A DNA stretch of 64,000 nt from NCBI RefSeq assembly GCF_036186745.1, contig NZ_CP108086.1:558001-622000 (forward strand), read 5' to 3'. Of this stretch, positions 17,495 through 27,084 are shown in pieces. A program made the position numbers and the translations under genes. This stretch comes from Microbispora hainanensis (GTDB taxonomy: Bacteria; Actinomycetota; Actinomycetes; Streptosporangiales; Streptosporangiaceae). Under the pieces are notes generated by a model. The model was not told the DNA's origin, searched no databases, and saw nothing but the letters and a program-made list of their open reading frames with translations. Position 1 is the stretch's first letter, and each line of letters starts with the position of its first letter.

Positions 17495-19063
17495 CTACTC
17501 GACGCCGATCAGGAGGGGATAACCGCCCTGTCCGCCCTCGTACACGACGATCTCCAGGTCGGGGCGGACCTGCTCCAGATGGACGCGTACGGCGGGCAGG
17601 AGCGGCTCGGGCGCGCACGCGCCGGCGACGAGCGTGACCATTTCGCTGCCGCCGGAGACCAGGCGCCGGACGACCTCGACCGCGGTCTCGGTCAGGTCCG
17701 CGCCGATCAGCGCGACGTCGCCGTCCACCACCCCGAGCACGTCGCCGGGGCGGCAGATCCCGGCGCTGGTCATCGCCTCGCGGTCGGCCACCCACACGTG
17801 CCCGTGGCGGGTGTGCCCTGCCGCGTCGGTCATCGCCACGATGTCGTCGTCGAAGCGGCGCAGCGGGTCGTGCACGGCCAGCGCGGCCAGGCCCTGCACC
17901 GACGCCCGGGTGGGCAGGACGCTGACCGTCACGCCCTCCTCCCTGGCGATCTCCGCGGCGGCCACGGCGACGTCATGTGTGGCGGCGTCGTTGGGCAGCA
18001 CCGCGACCTCGGTGCCGGCCTCCCGGACGGCCCGCAGCAGGGCCGCCGCCGTCGGAGCGGAGCCCGGCTCGCGCCGCACGACCACCGCCCCCGCCTCCCG
18101 GAACAGGGCCGCCAGGCCGTCCCCCGCGGCGACCGCGACGACGCCCCGCGCCGGGCCCGGCTCGTGCGGCCGTCCCCCGAGGTAGGTCACCTTGATCCGG
18201 TGGGGCCGTCCCGCGCGCAGCCCTGCCTCGATCGCCGCGCCCGCGTCGTCCACGTGGACGTGGACGTTCCACAGGTCCTCCCCGCCGACGATCACCAGGC
18301 TGTCCCCCAGCGCGTCGAGCTCGCCCCGCAGCCGGTCCACCTCCTGCGCGCCCGCATCGAGGAGGTACATGACCTCGTAACCGGGGCCGCCGGTGTCCTG
18401 CGCCTGCTCGGGCGCGATCCGCGCGGCCGGGGCGGGCACCTCGTGGCGCTCGCTGTACGCCTCGGTCACCACCTCGGCCAGGCTCTCCAGCATGATCACC
18501 AGCCCGGCCGCGCCCGCGTCCACCACGCCGTTGCGGGACAGCACGCCGAGCTGACCGGTCGTACGGCGCAGGGCCCGCCGCGCCTCGTCGGCCGCCCGGC
18601 GGGCCACCTCGGCCAGGTCGTCGGGCGCGTCGCGCACGGCCTGCGCCGCCGCCGACAACACGCTCAGCACCGTGCCCTCCACCGGGCGGACCACCGCCGC
18701 CCTGGCCATCTCGGCCGCCCTCGTCAGGCCGTCGCGCAGGTCGGCGCCGCCTCCCGGCGCGCGCCCGAGCACCTCACCCAGGCCCCTGACGGCCTGGCTG
18801 ACGATCACCCCGGAGTTGCCCCGCGCGCCGAGCAGGGCCCCGCGCGTCAGGGCCTGCCAGGTGGCGTTCGCGTCCGCGCCGCCGGGCAGCGCGTCCACCG
18901 CCTCGGCCGCCGACAGGATCGTGAGGTGCAGGTTCGTGCCGGTGTCCCCGTCGGGCACGGGGAACACGTTGAGCGCGTCGATCTCCGCCCTGGCCCGGCC
19001 GAGGGCCGCCGCGCAGTGGCGCGACCAGCGGCGCACGGCGGGGGGATCGAGCACCTTGAGCAT
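17495..19063 (-). CDS. DAK2/DhaL-domain protein, FakA-like fatty acid kinase subunit
   Basis: The 522-residue protein from ATG 19063 has a DhaL/DAK2 domain (about 1-200; nucleotide and Mg site NVFPVPDGDTGTNL, then GARGNSGVI) and a C-terminal FakA-like domain (about 300-520). In Firmicutes, FakA with FakB activates exogenous fatty acids to acyl-phosphate. An equivalent role in actinobacteria is inference. It is upstream of recG, as in many genomes, and divergent from rpmB. The frame is open 213 codons further upstream, but that segment is low-complexity and lacks a ribosome site; AAGGAAGG precedes ATG 19063. Confidence 0.85.
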   Translation of the reverse strand: MLKVLDPPAVRRWSRHCAAALGRARAEIDALNVFPVPDGDTGTNLHLTILSAAEAVDALPGGADANATWQALTRGALLGARGNSGVIVSQAVRGLGEVLGRAPGGGADLRDGLTRAAEMARAAVVRPVEGTVLSVLSAAAQAVRDAPDDLAEVARRAADEARRALRRTTGQLGVLSRNGVVDAGAAGLVIMLESLAEVVTEAYSERHEVPAPAARIAPEQAQDTGGPGYEVMYLLDAGAQEVDRLRGELDALGDSLVIVGGEDLWNVHVHVDDAGAAIEAGLRAGRPHRIKVTYLGGRPHEPGPARGVVAVAAGDGLAALFREAGAVVVRREPGSAPTAAALLRAVREAGTEVAVLPNDAATHDVAVAAAEIAREEGVTVSVLPTRASVQGLAALAVHDPLRRFDDDIVAMTDAAGHTRHGHVWVADREAMTSAGICRPGDVLGVVDGDVALIGADLTETAVEVVRRLVSGGSEMVTLVAGACAPEPLLPAVRVHLEQVRPDLEIVVYEGGQGGYPLLIGVE

Positions 19064-19270
19064 CCGGCAGACCTTCCTTCCGCGCGATCCGGCCCCCCGA
19101 TGCGCTACCGTTGGCGGGTACGAGACTATCCCCCGTTCGCCGGAGTCCCGTTTGGCGTGCAACGGTGAACATCGGATATCCTCGTGTGGCCAGCCGGTTG
19201 TCCCGGCATTGCTCGGACGAGCCGCTGCACCGGCGCCGGGCCGATCGACTGATTCAAAGGAGCGATTACC

Positions 19271-19456
19271 GTGGCTTCCGTCTGCGACGTCTGCGCCAAG
19301 AAGCCGATTTTCGGCAACAACATCTCCCACTCGCACCGCCGCACCCGCCGCCGCTGGAACCCCAACATCCAGACCGTGCGCGCGGTGGTCAACGGGACGC
19401 CGAAGCGGATGAACGTCTGCACCTCCTGCATCAAGGCGGGCAAGGTCACGCGCTGA
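19271..19456 (+). CDS. rpmB: Ribosomal protein bL28 (zinc-binding form)
   Basis: This 61-residue ribosomal protein begins at GTG 19271 behind AAAGGAG. CDVC near the start and CTSC near the end give the four-Cys (C+) form. The family core [17 protein letters not shown] is present. A perfect 17-bp terminator hairpin follows at once. Confidence 0.97.
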   Translation: MASVCDVCAKKPIFGNNISHSHRRTRRRWNPNIQTVRAVVNGTPKRMNVCTSCIKAGKVTR

Positions 19457-19468
19457 CCGTCTGACATC

Positions 19469-19508
19469 CGCGAGAGCCCGCCACCTGAACCGGTGGCGGG
19501 CTCTCGCG
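19469..19508 (+). terminator. Terminator after rpmB
   Basis: A perfect 17-bp stem pairs 19469-19485 (ending CCCGCCACC) with 19492-19508 (starting GGTGGCGGG) around a 6-nt loop. It begins 12 bp after the rpmB stop. There is no T-run, which is usual in high-GC actinobacteria. Confidence 0.85.
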
Positions 19509-19509
19509 C

Positions 19510-19615
19510 TGTCTCGACCAGAGACGGCCTCGGCAGAGACGACCTCGACCGGAGATGGTCTCGGCCCGGGACGACCTGGACCGGGACAACCTTGACTGGA
19601 GACGACCTCGACCGC
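19510..19615. repeat. Degenerate GACCTCGACC tandem repeat
   Basis: The stretch is built from decayed copies of a unit close to GAGACGACCTCGACCG (for example around 19535, 19570 and 19600). It occupies the place where the 5' half of the following NmrA-type gene should be. Confidence 0.65.
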
Positions 19616-20291
19616 CCTGGAAAGGGCGCTGAGCGGGATCACGACGGTGTTCCTGGTCTGGCCCTTCCTCACGTCCGAGGGCGCGCAGGACGTCCTCGCC
19701 ACGATCGCGGGCTCCGCCCGCCGCCTCGTCTACCTGTCGTCGTCAGGCGTGAACGAGGACGCCGGGTGGCGGACCGACCCGATCTACCGGCTCCACGCCG
19801 AGATGGAGAGCCTCATCAAGGCGTCGGGCCTGGAGTGGACCATCCTGCGCGCCGACACGATCGCCTCCAACGCGCTGGGATGGGCCGGGCAGATCCGGCA
19901 GGACGGTGTCGTACGCGGCCCCGGCATCGCCCCCACGGCGGTGGTGCACCAGGCCGACGTCGCGGCCGTGGCGGCCCGCGTGCCGACCGGCGACGGGCAC
20001 GCGGGGGCCACGCACGTGCTGACCGGACCGCACGTGGTGAGCAGGGCCGACCAGGTCCGCCTGATCGGCGAGGTGATCGGCCGTCCGCTGCGCTTCGAGG
20101 AGGTTCCCGTGGAGGCGGCACGGGAGCGGATGCTCGCGGACGGAAGGCCGCCCGCGCTGGTCGAGGCACTGCTGGCGAGCACCCGGCGTCCCCGCTCCGA
20201 CCTGGTGACCTCGACGGTGGAACAGATCACCGGCAGACCCGCGCGGACGTTCCGCCAGTGGGCCGCCGACCACGCCGACGCCTTCCGCTGA
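19596..20291 (+). pseudogene. NmrA/SDR-like NAD(P)-binding protein, 5'-truncated
   Basis: The frame encodes the C-terminal two thirds of an atypical SDR of the NmrA family: VFLVWPF, the strand RRLVYLSSSGV, HAEMESLIKASGLEWTILRA, and the C-terminal FRQWAADHADAFR. The N-terminal Rossmann motif (GxxGxxG) and first about 60 residues are absent. In frame there is a TGA at 19593, and upstream of it only repeats. A start at GTG 19647 would lack the cofactor-binding loop. I read this as a remnant left by deletion and repeat expansion; a functional shorter protein is less likely. Confidence 0.7.
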
Positions 20292-20344
20292 GGCATCGCG
20301 CCAGGGCATCGCGCCGGGGCCTCCCGCGACCCGGACGCCCCGGC

Positions 20345-21142
<798 letters not shown>

Positions 21143-21200
21143 GCGACCATCCAACCAAAACCCCCGCCGTTCCCTGGAAAACGCCCCGTCTCCGGCTGTG

Positions 21201-21265
21201 GCCGGGAGCCGGGAGCCGGGGGCTGGAGGCTGGGGGGCTGGGGGGCTGGGGGCTGGGGGACCGGG
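21201..21265. repeat. G-run repeat with quadruplex potential
   Basis: The plus strand has at least six G-runs of 4-6 separated by CT or CTGGAGGCT (unit GGGGGGCT). It lies about 60 bp upstream of thiD in the 255-bp gap before the CBM2-like gene. The pattern meets the usual G-quadruplex rule. Confidence 0.7.
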
Positions 21266-21397
21266 TCAGCGGGTCGCGGCCGCGCCGAGACTCATGCCGC
21301 ACACCCGTGAAGCGTTGGCGTACGCGGCGCCCGGCCGTCCCGAGGCGTTCCGCCGAGCCGCCGACGCCGCCGACGCCGCCGGGCCGCCGGGGACGCC

Positions 21398-22987
21398 TCA
21401 GCCGCGCTGGGACGCGCCGGTGACCTCACAACGTCCCTCGGAGAGCACGCAGTCGGCGGGTGCGGCCGACGCGCCCTCGGCGTGGATGGTCAGCGTCAGC
21501 GTGCCGCCCTGGTCCAGCGCGGCCTGCGAGGTCAGGGTCAGGGTGTCCCCCTGCTGCCGCCAGCCTGCCCCCTCGACCGAGGTCACCCGCCCGCCGACGG
21601 CCAGCCGGATGGTCCATGCGGGCAGGTCCGGGCCCTCGTTCCGTACGGCGAGCCGGGCCGTGTAGCCGCCCGCGTGACGGTTCGTCACCGTGAACCCCAC
21701 CCGCACCGCCGGGCCTCCGGCGACGAGAGCGGACGTGGTCCGCACCGGGTGCGCGCCGGTCCTGCGGTTCGCATCGGCGTCGGACTCGTCAGCGGAGTCG
21801 TCCGCGTCACCGGCGTCTTCGCCGCTCCCGGAGTCGTTCAGCGGGGTCTCACCGGGCGTCGCGCCGTCGGTGGACCCGGCGCCCGTCGTGTCGTCCGGGT
21901 CGGCCGTGACGGCGGCGGGAGCATCGTCCACCTGCCCGGTCGGGTGGGCCGACGCACGCGGGGCAGCGGTGGACGAGGCACGCGTACGGGCGGACGTGTG
22001 GTCGTGGTCCCGGCCCTTCGAGGTCGCCGTCGCGACCGGTGTGGCGCGGGGAGCCGCGGGGGTGCCCTCCCCGGCGTCGTTCTGCGCGGCGTCCTCCTGT
22101 GCGGTGTCCTTCTGTGCGGTGTCCTCCTGGCCGGAACCGGACGCGCCGGAGTCCTTCTTGCCCTGTTGGTCCTGACCGTTCCCGGCCGGGTCGCCGGACG
22201 CGGGGGTCGCGTCGAGGGACTGGCCGGACCCGGCTCCGTACGGCCCGCCGTCGGCTGCGCAGTTCTCCGACGTCGGGCAGGCCGTCGTCGGCTGATCCAG
22301 GGCCAGGGAGGTCCGCCCGGCGAGCAGCCGAGCGCCGCCGGCCGTGACGCCCACGGCCAGCAGCACCGACAGCCCCGACACGAGCGCCAGCCGCCGCATG
22401 CGTCTCGGCGGCTTCGCATGGTCGTCCCCGTCCTGCCCGGGGTCCCCGGCGCCCAAGGACGCCGTCAGGAGGGCGGACGAGGCCGTCCGTTCCGAAGGCG
22501 ATGACGACATCGACGGCGACGACGGACTCTCGGACTCCAGCCGCTCGGGCGACAGGGCCGCGAACATCCGGCTCGTCGACTCCGAGGGCGGCACCGGCCA
22601 CGGCACGGCACCGCTGTTTGTCGCCAGGCCACTGCTCGTCACAGGGCCGGTCGCGGGGCCACCGGCGGCCTCCGAGGGCGGCGCGGGCCACGGCATGGCA
22701 CCGCTGTTTGTCGCCGGGCCACTGCTCGTCACCGGACCCGTCACAGGGCCGGTCATCGGGCCGGTCGCGGGGCCACCGGCGGCCTCCGAAGGCGGCACCG
22801 GCCACGGCACGGCACCGCCGCCCGGCCACTGCGCGGACTGGCCGGGCCCGGCGAGGGACTGCTCGTCCGGCGTCACCGGCGGACGGTAGGCCAGGTGGTC
22901 CTGAACGCCACCCCTCTCTGCGAGGTCGTCCTGACCCGGGGAGGGCTGACCCTCTCGTGCCTTGCGTCCTGCCGTGTGGCGGCCCAT
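21398..22987 (-). CDS. Membrane-anchored repeat-rich protein with C-terminal CBM2-like domain
   Basis: The 529-residue protein has four parts. Residues about 1-150 are cytosolic, Pro/Gly/Ala-rich, and contain near-copies of a unit [19 protein letters not shown] followed by [12 protein letters not shown] linkers. A single membrane segment lies at about 205-228 ([20 protein letters not shown]). A long Ser/Thr/Asp/Gln-rich linker follows (about 250-410). Residues about 415-525 resemble a family-2 carbohydrate-binding module: [25 protein letters not shown] and WTIRLAVGG with a C-terminal Cys pair. It may display a polysaccharide-binding domain outside the cell; the module assignment is by pattern only. 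AAGGA precedes ATG 22987. Confidence 0.75.
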   Translation of the reverse strand: MGRHTAGRKAREGQPSPGQDDLAERGGVQDHLAYRPPVTPDEQSLAGPGQSAQWPGGGAVPWPVPPSEAAGGPATGPMTGPVTGPVTSSGPATNSGAMPWPAPPSEAAGGPATGPVTSSGLATNSGAVPWPVPPSESTSRMFAALSPERLESESPSSPSMSSSPSERTASSALLTASLGAGDPGQDGDDHAKPPRRMRRLALVSGLSVLLAVGVTAGGARLLAGRTSLALDQPTTACPTSENCAADGGPYGAGSGQSLDATPASGDPAGNGQDQQGKKDSGASGSGQEDTAQKDTAQEDAAQNDAGEGTPAAPRATPVATATSKGRDHDHTSARTRASSTAAPRASAHPTGQVDDAPAAVTADPDDTTGAGSTDGATPGETPLNDSGSGEDAGDADDSADESDADANRRTGAHPVRTTSALVAGGPAVRVGFTVTNRHAGGYTARLAVRNEGPDLPAWTIRLAVGGRVTSVEGAGWRQQGDTLTLTSQAALDQGGTLTLTIHAEGASAAPADCVLSEGRCEVTGASQRG

Positions 22988-23058
22988 GACGGTCCTTCCT
23001 GTTGCCTGACCGCCATACTTAATAACAGATCTAATACGCCTATGTCACAAATTTCACA
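22988..23058 (-). promoter_or_regulatory. Promoter of CBM2-like gene with a CRP-like palindrome
   Basis: This 71-bp gap is unusually A/T-rich. On the minus strand TGTGAAATTTGTGACA (23058-23043) matches the CRP pattern TGTGA-N6-TCACA with one mismatch. GTGACA and TTATTA, 17 bp apart, could be -35 and -10. The palindrome touches the thiL stop codon. Confidence 0.45.
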
Positions 23059-24027
23059 TCACGCACGGAAGTGATCCCATCCCCCTTTGGTCCAGGTCTG
23101 TCCGTTGACCTGCACTCCGTGTCCCTCCGTGACGGCTCCCACACGCGTCCATTCGGGCGGCAGCCGTACGCCGGGAGGGAACGTCGCGGCCAGCGCGTGG
23201 TCGTCACCTCCCGTGAGCACCCACTCCAGGGGGTCCGCGCCGAGCTCGCGTGCCGCCGCGGACAGTGACTCCGGCACGGGTAAGGCGGCGGCGTCCAGTC
23301 CCACGGCCACGCCGCTCGCGTCGGCGACGTGACCGAGGTCCTGCAGCAGGCCGTCGCTGACGTCGAGCATCGCCGTCGCGCCGAGCAGCGCCGCCGCAGG
23401 ACCGCAGGCGTACGGCGGCCGGGGACGGCGGTGCGCCTCCAGCAGGGTCACGAGGTCCGGGGAGCCGCCGGTCACCCCCGCTTCGAACAGGGCCAGGCCG
23501 GCCGCGGCGTGGCCGAGACGGCCCGCCACCGCGACCACGTCGCCCGGACGCGCGCCCGACCGGGTCACCGGGGCCCTGCCGCCGAGATCGCCCAGCGCGG
23601 TCACGCCGAGCACGACGGTCTCCGAGCGGGCGATGTCGCCCCCCGCCACCGTCGCCCCCACCAGGTCGCACTCGTCGCGGAAGCCGTCGGTCAGGGCGTC
23701 CACCCAGTCGGTGCCGACGTCGGCGGGCAGCCCCAGGCCGACCACGAGAGCGGTCGGATCGGCCCCCATGGCAACAATGTCGGAAAGGTTCTGTGCCGCC
23801 GCCTTCCGGCCTATGTCGTAGCCACTCGACCAGTCGCGGCGGAAGTGCCTACCCTCGATCAGGAGGTCCGTGCTGACGACGACCCGCCCATCGGGCGCCT
23901 TCAGGACCGCGGCGTCGTCGCCGGGGCCCAGCAGTACGGCCGCAGTCCGCGGAAGGCGTCCCGATATCCGCTGGATTACTCCGAATTCGCCGAGATCTCC
24001 GACTGTGATGGCACACCCCTTGTGCAT
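23059..24027 (-). CDS. thiL: Thiamine-monophosphate kinase
   Basis: ThiL phosphorylates thiamine monophosphate to the active cofactor TPP. The 322 residues begin near GDLGEFGVIQRI, with the ATP/Mg motifs GPGDDAAVL, STDLLIEGRHFRRDW, QNLSDIVAMGADP, VGGTVAGGDI-like GATVAGGDIARS, and DVSDGLLQDLGHVA. The C-terminal GGDDHALAAT closes the PurM-like fold. Divergent from the RAM-domain gene at 24075. Confidence 0.95.
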   Translation of the reverse strand: MHKGCAITVGDLGEFGVIQRISGRLPRTAAVLLGPGDDAAVLKAPDGRVVVSTDLLIEGRHFRRDWSSGYDIGRKAAAQNLSDIVAMGADPTALVVGLGLPADVGTDWVDALTDGFRDECDLVGATVAGGDIARSETVVLGVTALGDLGGRAPVTRSGARPGDVVAVAGRLGHAAAGLALFEAGVTGGSPDLVTLLEAHRRPRPPYACGPAAALLGATAMLDVSDGLLQDLGHVADASGVAVGLDAAALPVPESLSAAARELGADPLEWVLTGGDDHALAATFPPGVRLPPEWTRVGAVTEGHGVQVNGQTWTKGGWDHFRA

Positions 24028-24074
24028 TCGAGGTACGGTTACGCTCCGGCACTGATCTCTACCCGGAGGGCGTC

Positions 24075-24308
24075 ATGGTGCAGGCCTACATCCTTATCCA
24101 GACCGAGGTCGGCAGGGCCGCCAACGTGGCCGAGGAGATCTCCTCCATTCCCGGGGTGACGCAGGCCGAGGATGTCACCGGGCCCTACGACGTGATCGTC
24201 CGCGCCCAGGCCAACAACGTGGACGAGCTCGGCAAGCTCGTGGTGGCCCAGATCCAGGCCGTCCACGGCATCACCCGTACACTGACGTGTCCGATCGTCC
24301 ACATCTGA
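24075..24308 (+). CDS. Stand-alone Lrp/AsnC ligand-binding (RAM) domain protein
   Basis: The 77-residue protein is only the effector-binding half of an Lrp/AsnC regulator: AYILIQTEVGRAANVAEEIS, then VTGPYDVIVRAQANNVDELG and the C-terminal TRTLTCPIV. No DNA-binding helix-turn-helix precedes it. Such small RAM proteins form decamers or octamers and bind amino acids; their target here is unknown. A GGAGGG site precedes ATG 24075. The next gene (DUF3515) starts 23 bp after its stop. Confidence 0.9.
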   Translation: MVQAYILIQTEVGRAANVAEEISSIPGVTQAEDVTGPYDVIVRAQANNVDELGKLVVAQIQAVHGITRTLTCPIVHI

Positions 24309-24331
24309 GCGGAGCGCGAGCCGAGGAGACG

Positions 24332-24787
24332 ATGCGAGAGGCGAGGAGGCCCCTGCGCGCCACACCGGCAGGCCTGGTCCTGGCGGCGCTCGCCCTGCTC
24401 GCCGCCTGCTCGTCCACCGTCCACGTAGAGCCGCCCACGCCGACCGGCGAGGCGGCCGCGGCCTGCCGCAAGCTCGAAGCCGCGCTGCCGAAGACGCTCG
24501 AAGGGCTCGACCGGACCCCCTCCGAGCCGCCCTCGCCGTACGTCGCCGTCTGGGGTGACGGCCAGATCGCGCTGCGCTGCGGCGTGCCCCGGCCCGCCGC
24601 GATGGAGCCCACGGCCGAGGTCGCCGACATCAACGGCGTCGGCTGGTTCCAGGACCCGCGGCGGCCGACGCTGTTCACGTCCACCAACCGGGTGGCGTAC
24701 GTCGAGGTGACGATCGGGCAGGGGATCCAGGCCGGGGCCGTGCTGGTCGACCTCGCCGAGCCGATCAAGTCGAGCATCCCGGAGTGA
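24332..24787 (+). CDS. DUF3515 family lipoprotein
   Basis: From ATG 24332 (GAGGAGAC upstream) this is 151 residues with a lipoprotein signal ending LALLAACSS (Cys about residue 26). The mature part has the DUF3515 pattern: CRKLEAALPKTL, VAVWGDGQIALRCGVP, and GVGWFQDP. Two Cys may form a disulfide outside the membrane. The function of the family is not known. Its stop codon abuts the ddl stop codon with no base between. Confidence 0.88.
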   Translation: MREARRPLRATPAGLVLAALALLAACSSTVHVEPPTPTGEAAAACRKLEAALPKTLEGLDRTPSEPPSPYVAVWGDGQIALRCGVPRPAAMEPTAEVADINGVGWFQDPRRPTLFTSTNRVAYVEVTIGQGIQAGAVLVDLAEPIKSSIPE

Positions 24788-25903
24788 CTACCGCAGGCCC
24801 GCGGGCCGGCGCAGCGCGAGCTGGATCAGCCGCTCGACCAGGTCGGCGTACGGCAGGCCGGTGGCGGCCCACAGCTGCGGCGCGACCGACAGCGACGTGA
24901 AGCCCGGCATCGTGTTGATCTCGTTGACGATCAGCTCGCCGGACGGCGTGTAGAAGAAGTCGACCCGCGACAGGCCCTCGCAGCCGAGCGCCTCGAACGC
25001 GCGCACGGCCAGGGACCGCAGCGTCTCGGCCACCTCGCCGGGGATGTCGGCCGGCGCCCGGAGCTCCATCTGGTCGGGGTAGTACTTGGCCTCGAAGTCG
25101 AAGAACTCGCGCTCGCCCCGCACGAGCACCTCGCCGGGGACGCTCGCCTCGGGGGCGGCGTCGCCGAGCGACTCCAGCACCGCGCACTCGACCTCCCGGC
25201 CGACGATCGCGGCCTCGACCAGCACCTTCGGGTCGTGCTCCCGGGCGAGCTCGATCGCCGCCTCCAGCGACTCGGGGTCGTGCGCCTTGGTGATGCCTTG
25301 CGACGACCCGGCCCTGGACGGCTTCACGAACACCGGCCAGCCCAGTTCCTCGATCTCCTTGAGCACCCGGCCGCGGTCGAGCCGCCAGTCGCGGTCGCGT
25401 ACGACCACGAACGGGCCGACCGGCAGCCCGGCGGCGCGCAGCACGAGCTTCATGTACGCCTTGTCCATGCCGACCGCGCTGGCCAGCACGCCCGAGCCCA
25501 CGTAGCGGACCCCGGCCATCTCCAGCAGGCCCTGGATCGTCCCGTCCTCCCCGAACGGCCCGTGCAGCATGGGGAACACGACGTCCACGCGGCCGAGCGC
25601 ACGCGGGATGTCGCCCGAATCGAGAGCCACAAGGGTGCCGGAGTCGCCGGGGAGTGCGAGCGCGGTGCCGGAGTCGTCCACGACGGGCAGGCGACCGGAC
25701 TCGATCGCGTAGGACTGGCCGTCCGACGCCAGCACCCAGCGCCCGTCCTGGGCGATGCCGATGGGGATGACCTCGTACTTCGTCCGGTCGATGGCCTCCA
25801 GCACACTGCCCGCGCCCATCAGGGAGACGGCGTGCTCGGAGTTGCGGCCACCGAAGACGACTGCCACGCGTACGCGTGACGGGGACTCGCGCTCCTCATT
25901 CAT
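24788..25903 (-). CDS. ddl: D-alanine-D-alanine ligase
   Basis: Ddl joins two D-Ala for peptidoglycan stems. From ATG 25903 there are 371 residues; an in-frame ATG 48 bp upstream is also possible and neither has a strong ribosome site. ATP-grasp features are intact: VFGGRNSEHAVSL (N-terminal), KPSRAGSSQGITKA (glycine loop), VLVEAAIVGREVECAVL, and the catalytic end SRVDFFYTPSGELIVNEINTMPGFT. The final Tyr-Lys type versus Phe type specificity was not determined. Confidence 0.95.
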   Translation of the reverse strand: MNEERESPSRVRVAVVFGGRNSEHAVSLMGAGSVLEAIDRTKYEVIPIGIAQDGRWVLASDGQSYAIESGRLPVVDDSGTALALPGDSGTLVALDSGDIPRALGRVDVVFPMLHGPFGEDGTIQGLLEMAGVRYVGSGVLASAVGMDKAYMKLVLRAAGLPVGPFVVVRDRDWRLDRGRVLKEIEELGWPVFVKPSRAGSSQGITKAHDPESLEAAIELAREHDPKVLVEAAIVGREVECAVLESLGDAAPEASVPGEVLVRGEREFFDFEAKYYPDQMELRAPADIPGEVAETLRSLAVRAFEALGCEGLSRVDFFYTPSGELIVNEINTMPGFTSLSVAPQLWAATGLPYADLVERLIQLALRRPAGLR

Positions 25904-26023
25904 GATGCCCGAATCTACCGTGTTCGAGACGCAAAACGGCTTGTCAGCCACGCCCGTCGTGGGAGTCCGTTATCCCCGCTGAGACCGTGATCAGAACCCG
26001 GCGAGATCCCGATCGGACGGTGA

Positions 26024-27043
26024 TCAGACGCCGTAGCGCTCCGGCTTCGGCGTGCGCGACATCAGCAGGACGGCGGCCTCACCGGGGGTCATGCCGTCGT
26101 GGACGACGCCGACGACCACCTCGGTGATGGGCATCTCCACGTCGTGCTTCTTGGCGAGTTCGAGCACCGACTCGCACGACTTGACCCCCTCGGCCGTCTG
26201 CTTCGTGGCGGCGACGACCTCGGCCATCGTCATGCCCCGGCCCAGGTTCTCGCCGAAGGTGCGGTTGCGCGACAGCGGCGAGGTGCAGGTGGCGACGAGG
26301 TCGCCCATCCCGGCGAGGCCGGCGAAGGTGTGCTGGTCCGCCCCGAGCACCGCGCCCAGGCGGGCGATCTCGGCCAGCCCCCGCGTCATGAGCGTCGCCC
26401 GCACGTTGTCGCCCAGGCCCATGCCGGCCGCGACGCCGACGGCCAGCGCGATGACGTTCTTGACCGCGCCGCCGAGCTCGACGCCCACCACGTCCGGATT
26501 GGTGTAGGTCCGGAACCACGGCAGATGGCACGCCTCCTGGAGCCGGGCGGCCACCTCCTCGTCGGAGCAGGCGACGACGGCCGCGGCGGGCTGCCGCCGG
26601 GCCAGCTCGGGCACCAGGTTGGGCCCGGAGACCACGGCCACCCGGCGCTCCGGCACCTCGGCCACCTCGCAGATGACCTCGCTCATCCGCTTGCAGGTGC
26701 CGAGCTCGACACCCTTCATCAGGCTGACGAGCACGGCGTCCGGCGGGATGTGCGGCTTCCATGTCCGGAGGTTGGCGCGCAGCGTCTGGGACGGCACCGC
26801 GAGGACCACGAAGTCGGCGCCCGCCATGGCCTCGGCGGGGTCGGTCGTGGCGCGGATCGTGTCGGGCAGCCGCGTCCCCGGCAGATACTCGGGGTTCTCC
26901 CGGGTCTCGTTGATCGCGTCGACGATCTCCGCCCGCCTGCCCCACAGGGTCGTGGAGGTGCCGGCCTCGGCGAGGATCATCGCGAACGTGGTGCCCCACG
27001 AGCCCGTTCCGAAAACAGCCGCCCTGCTCACTGGCCGCACCAC
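26024..27043 (-). CDS. gpsA: Glycerol-3-phosphate dehydrogenase (NAD(P)+)
   Basis: GpsA reduces dihydroxyacetone phosphate to glycerol-3-phosphate for phospholipids. The Rossmann motif is FGTGSWGTTFA near the start; other signatures are KGVE, SGPNLVPELA, the catalytic lysine in ELGGAVKNVIALA, and GDLVATC with NRTFG. Three in-frame GTG codons lie within 12 bp; GAGGAG overlaps the first, so the third (27031) could be the true start. plsC-type gene lies 41 bp upstream; both feed phosphatidic acid synthesis. Confidence 0.95.
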   Translation of the reverse strand: MVRPVSRAAVFGTGSWGTTFAMILAEAGTSTTLWGRRAEIVDAINETRENPEYLPGTRLPDTIRATTDPAEAMAGADFVVLAVPSQTLRANLRTWKPHIPPDAVLVSLMKGVELGTCKRMSEVICEVAEVPERRVAVVSGPNLVPELARRQPAAAVVACSDEEVAARLQEACHLPWFRTYTNPDVVGVELGGAVKNVIALAVGVAAGMGLGDNVRATLMTRGLAEIARLGAVLGADQHTFAGLAGMGDLVATCTSPLSRNRTFGENLGRGMTMAEVVAATKQTAEGVKSCESVLELAKKHDVEMPITEVVVGVVHDGMTPGEAAVLLMSRTPKPERYGV

Positions 27044-27084
27044 TCCTCTTGCTCCGCGCGCTCCCCCCTCACCGTACGCTCCGC

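Noticed and set aside
15086..19168. A 1360-codon open frame on the plus strand
   Set aside because: It lies antisense to recG and the DAK2 gene, is His/Arg/Gly/Leu-rich as expected of a high-GC shadow frame, and shows no domain.
21143..21397. TPP riboswitch upstream of thiD (or thiL)
   Set aside because: No CTGAGA / ACCTGATC-type thi-box motifs were seen near either gene.
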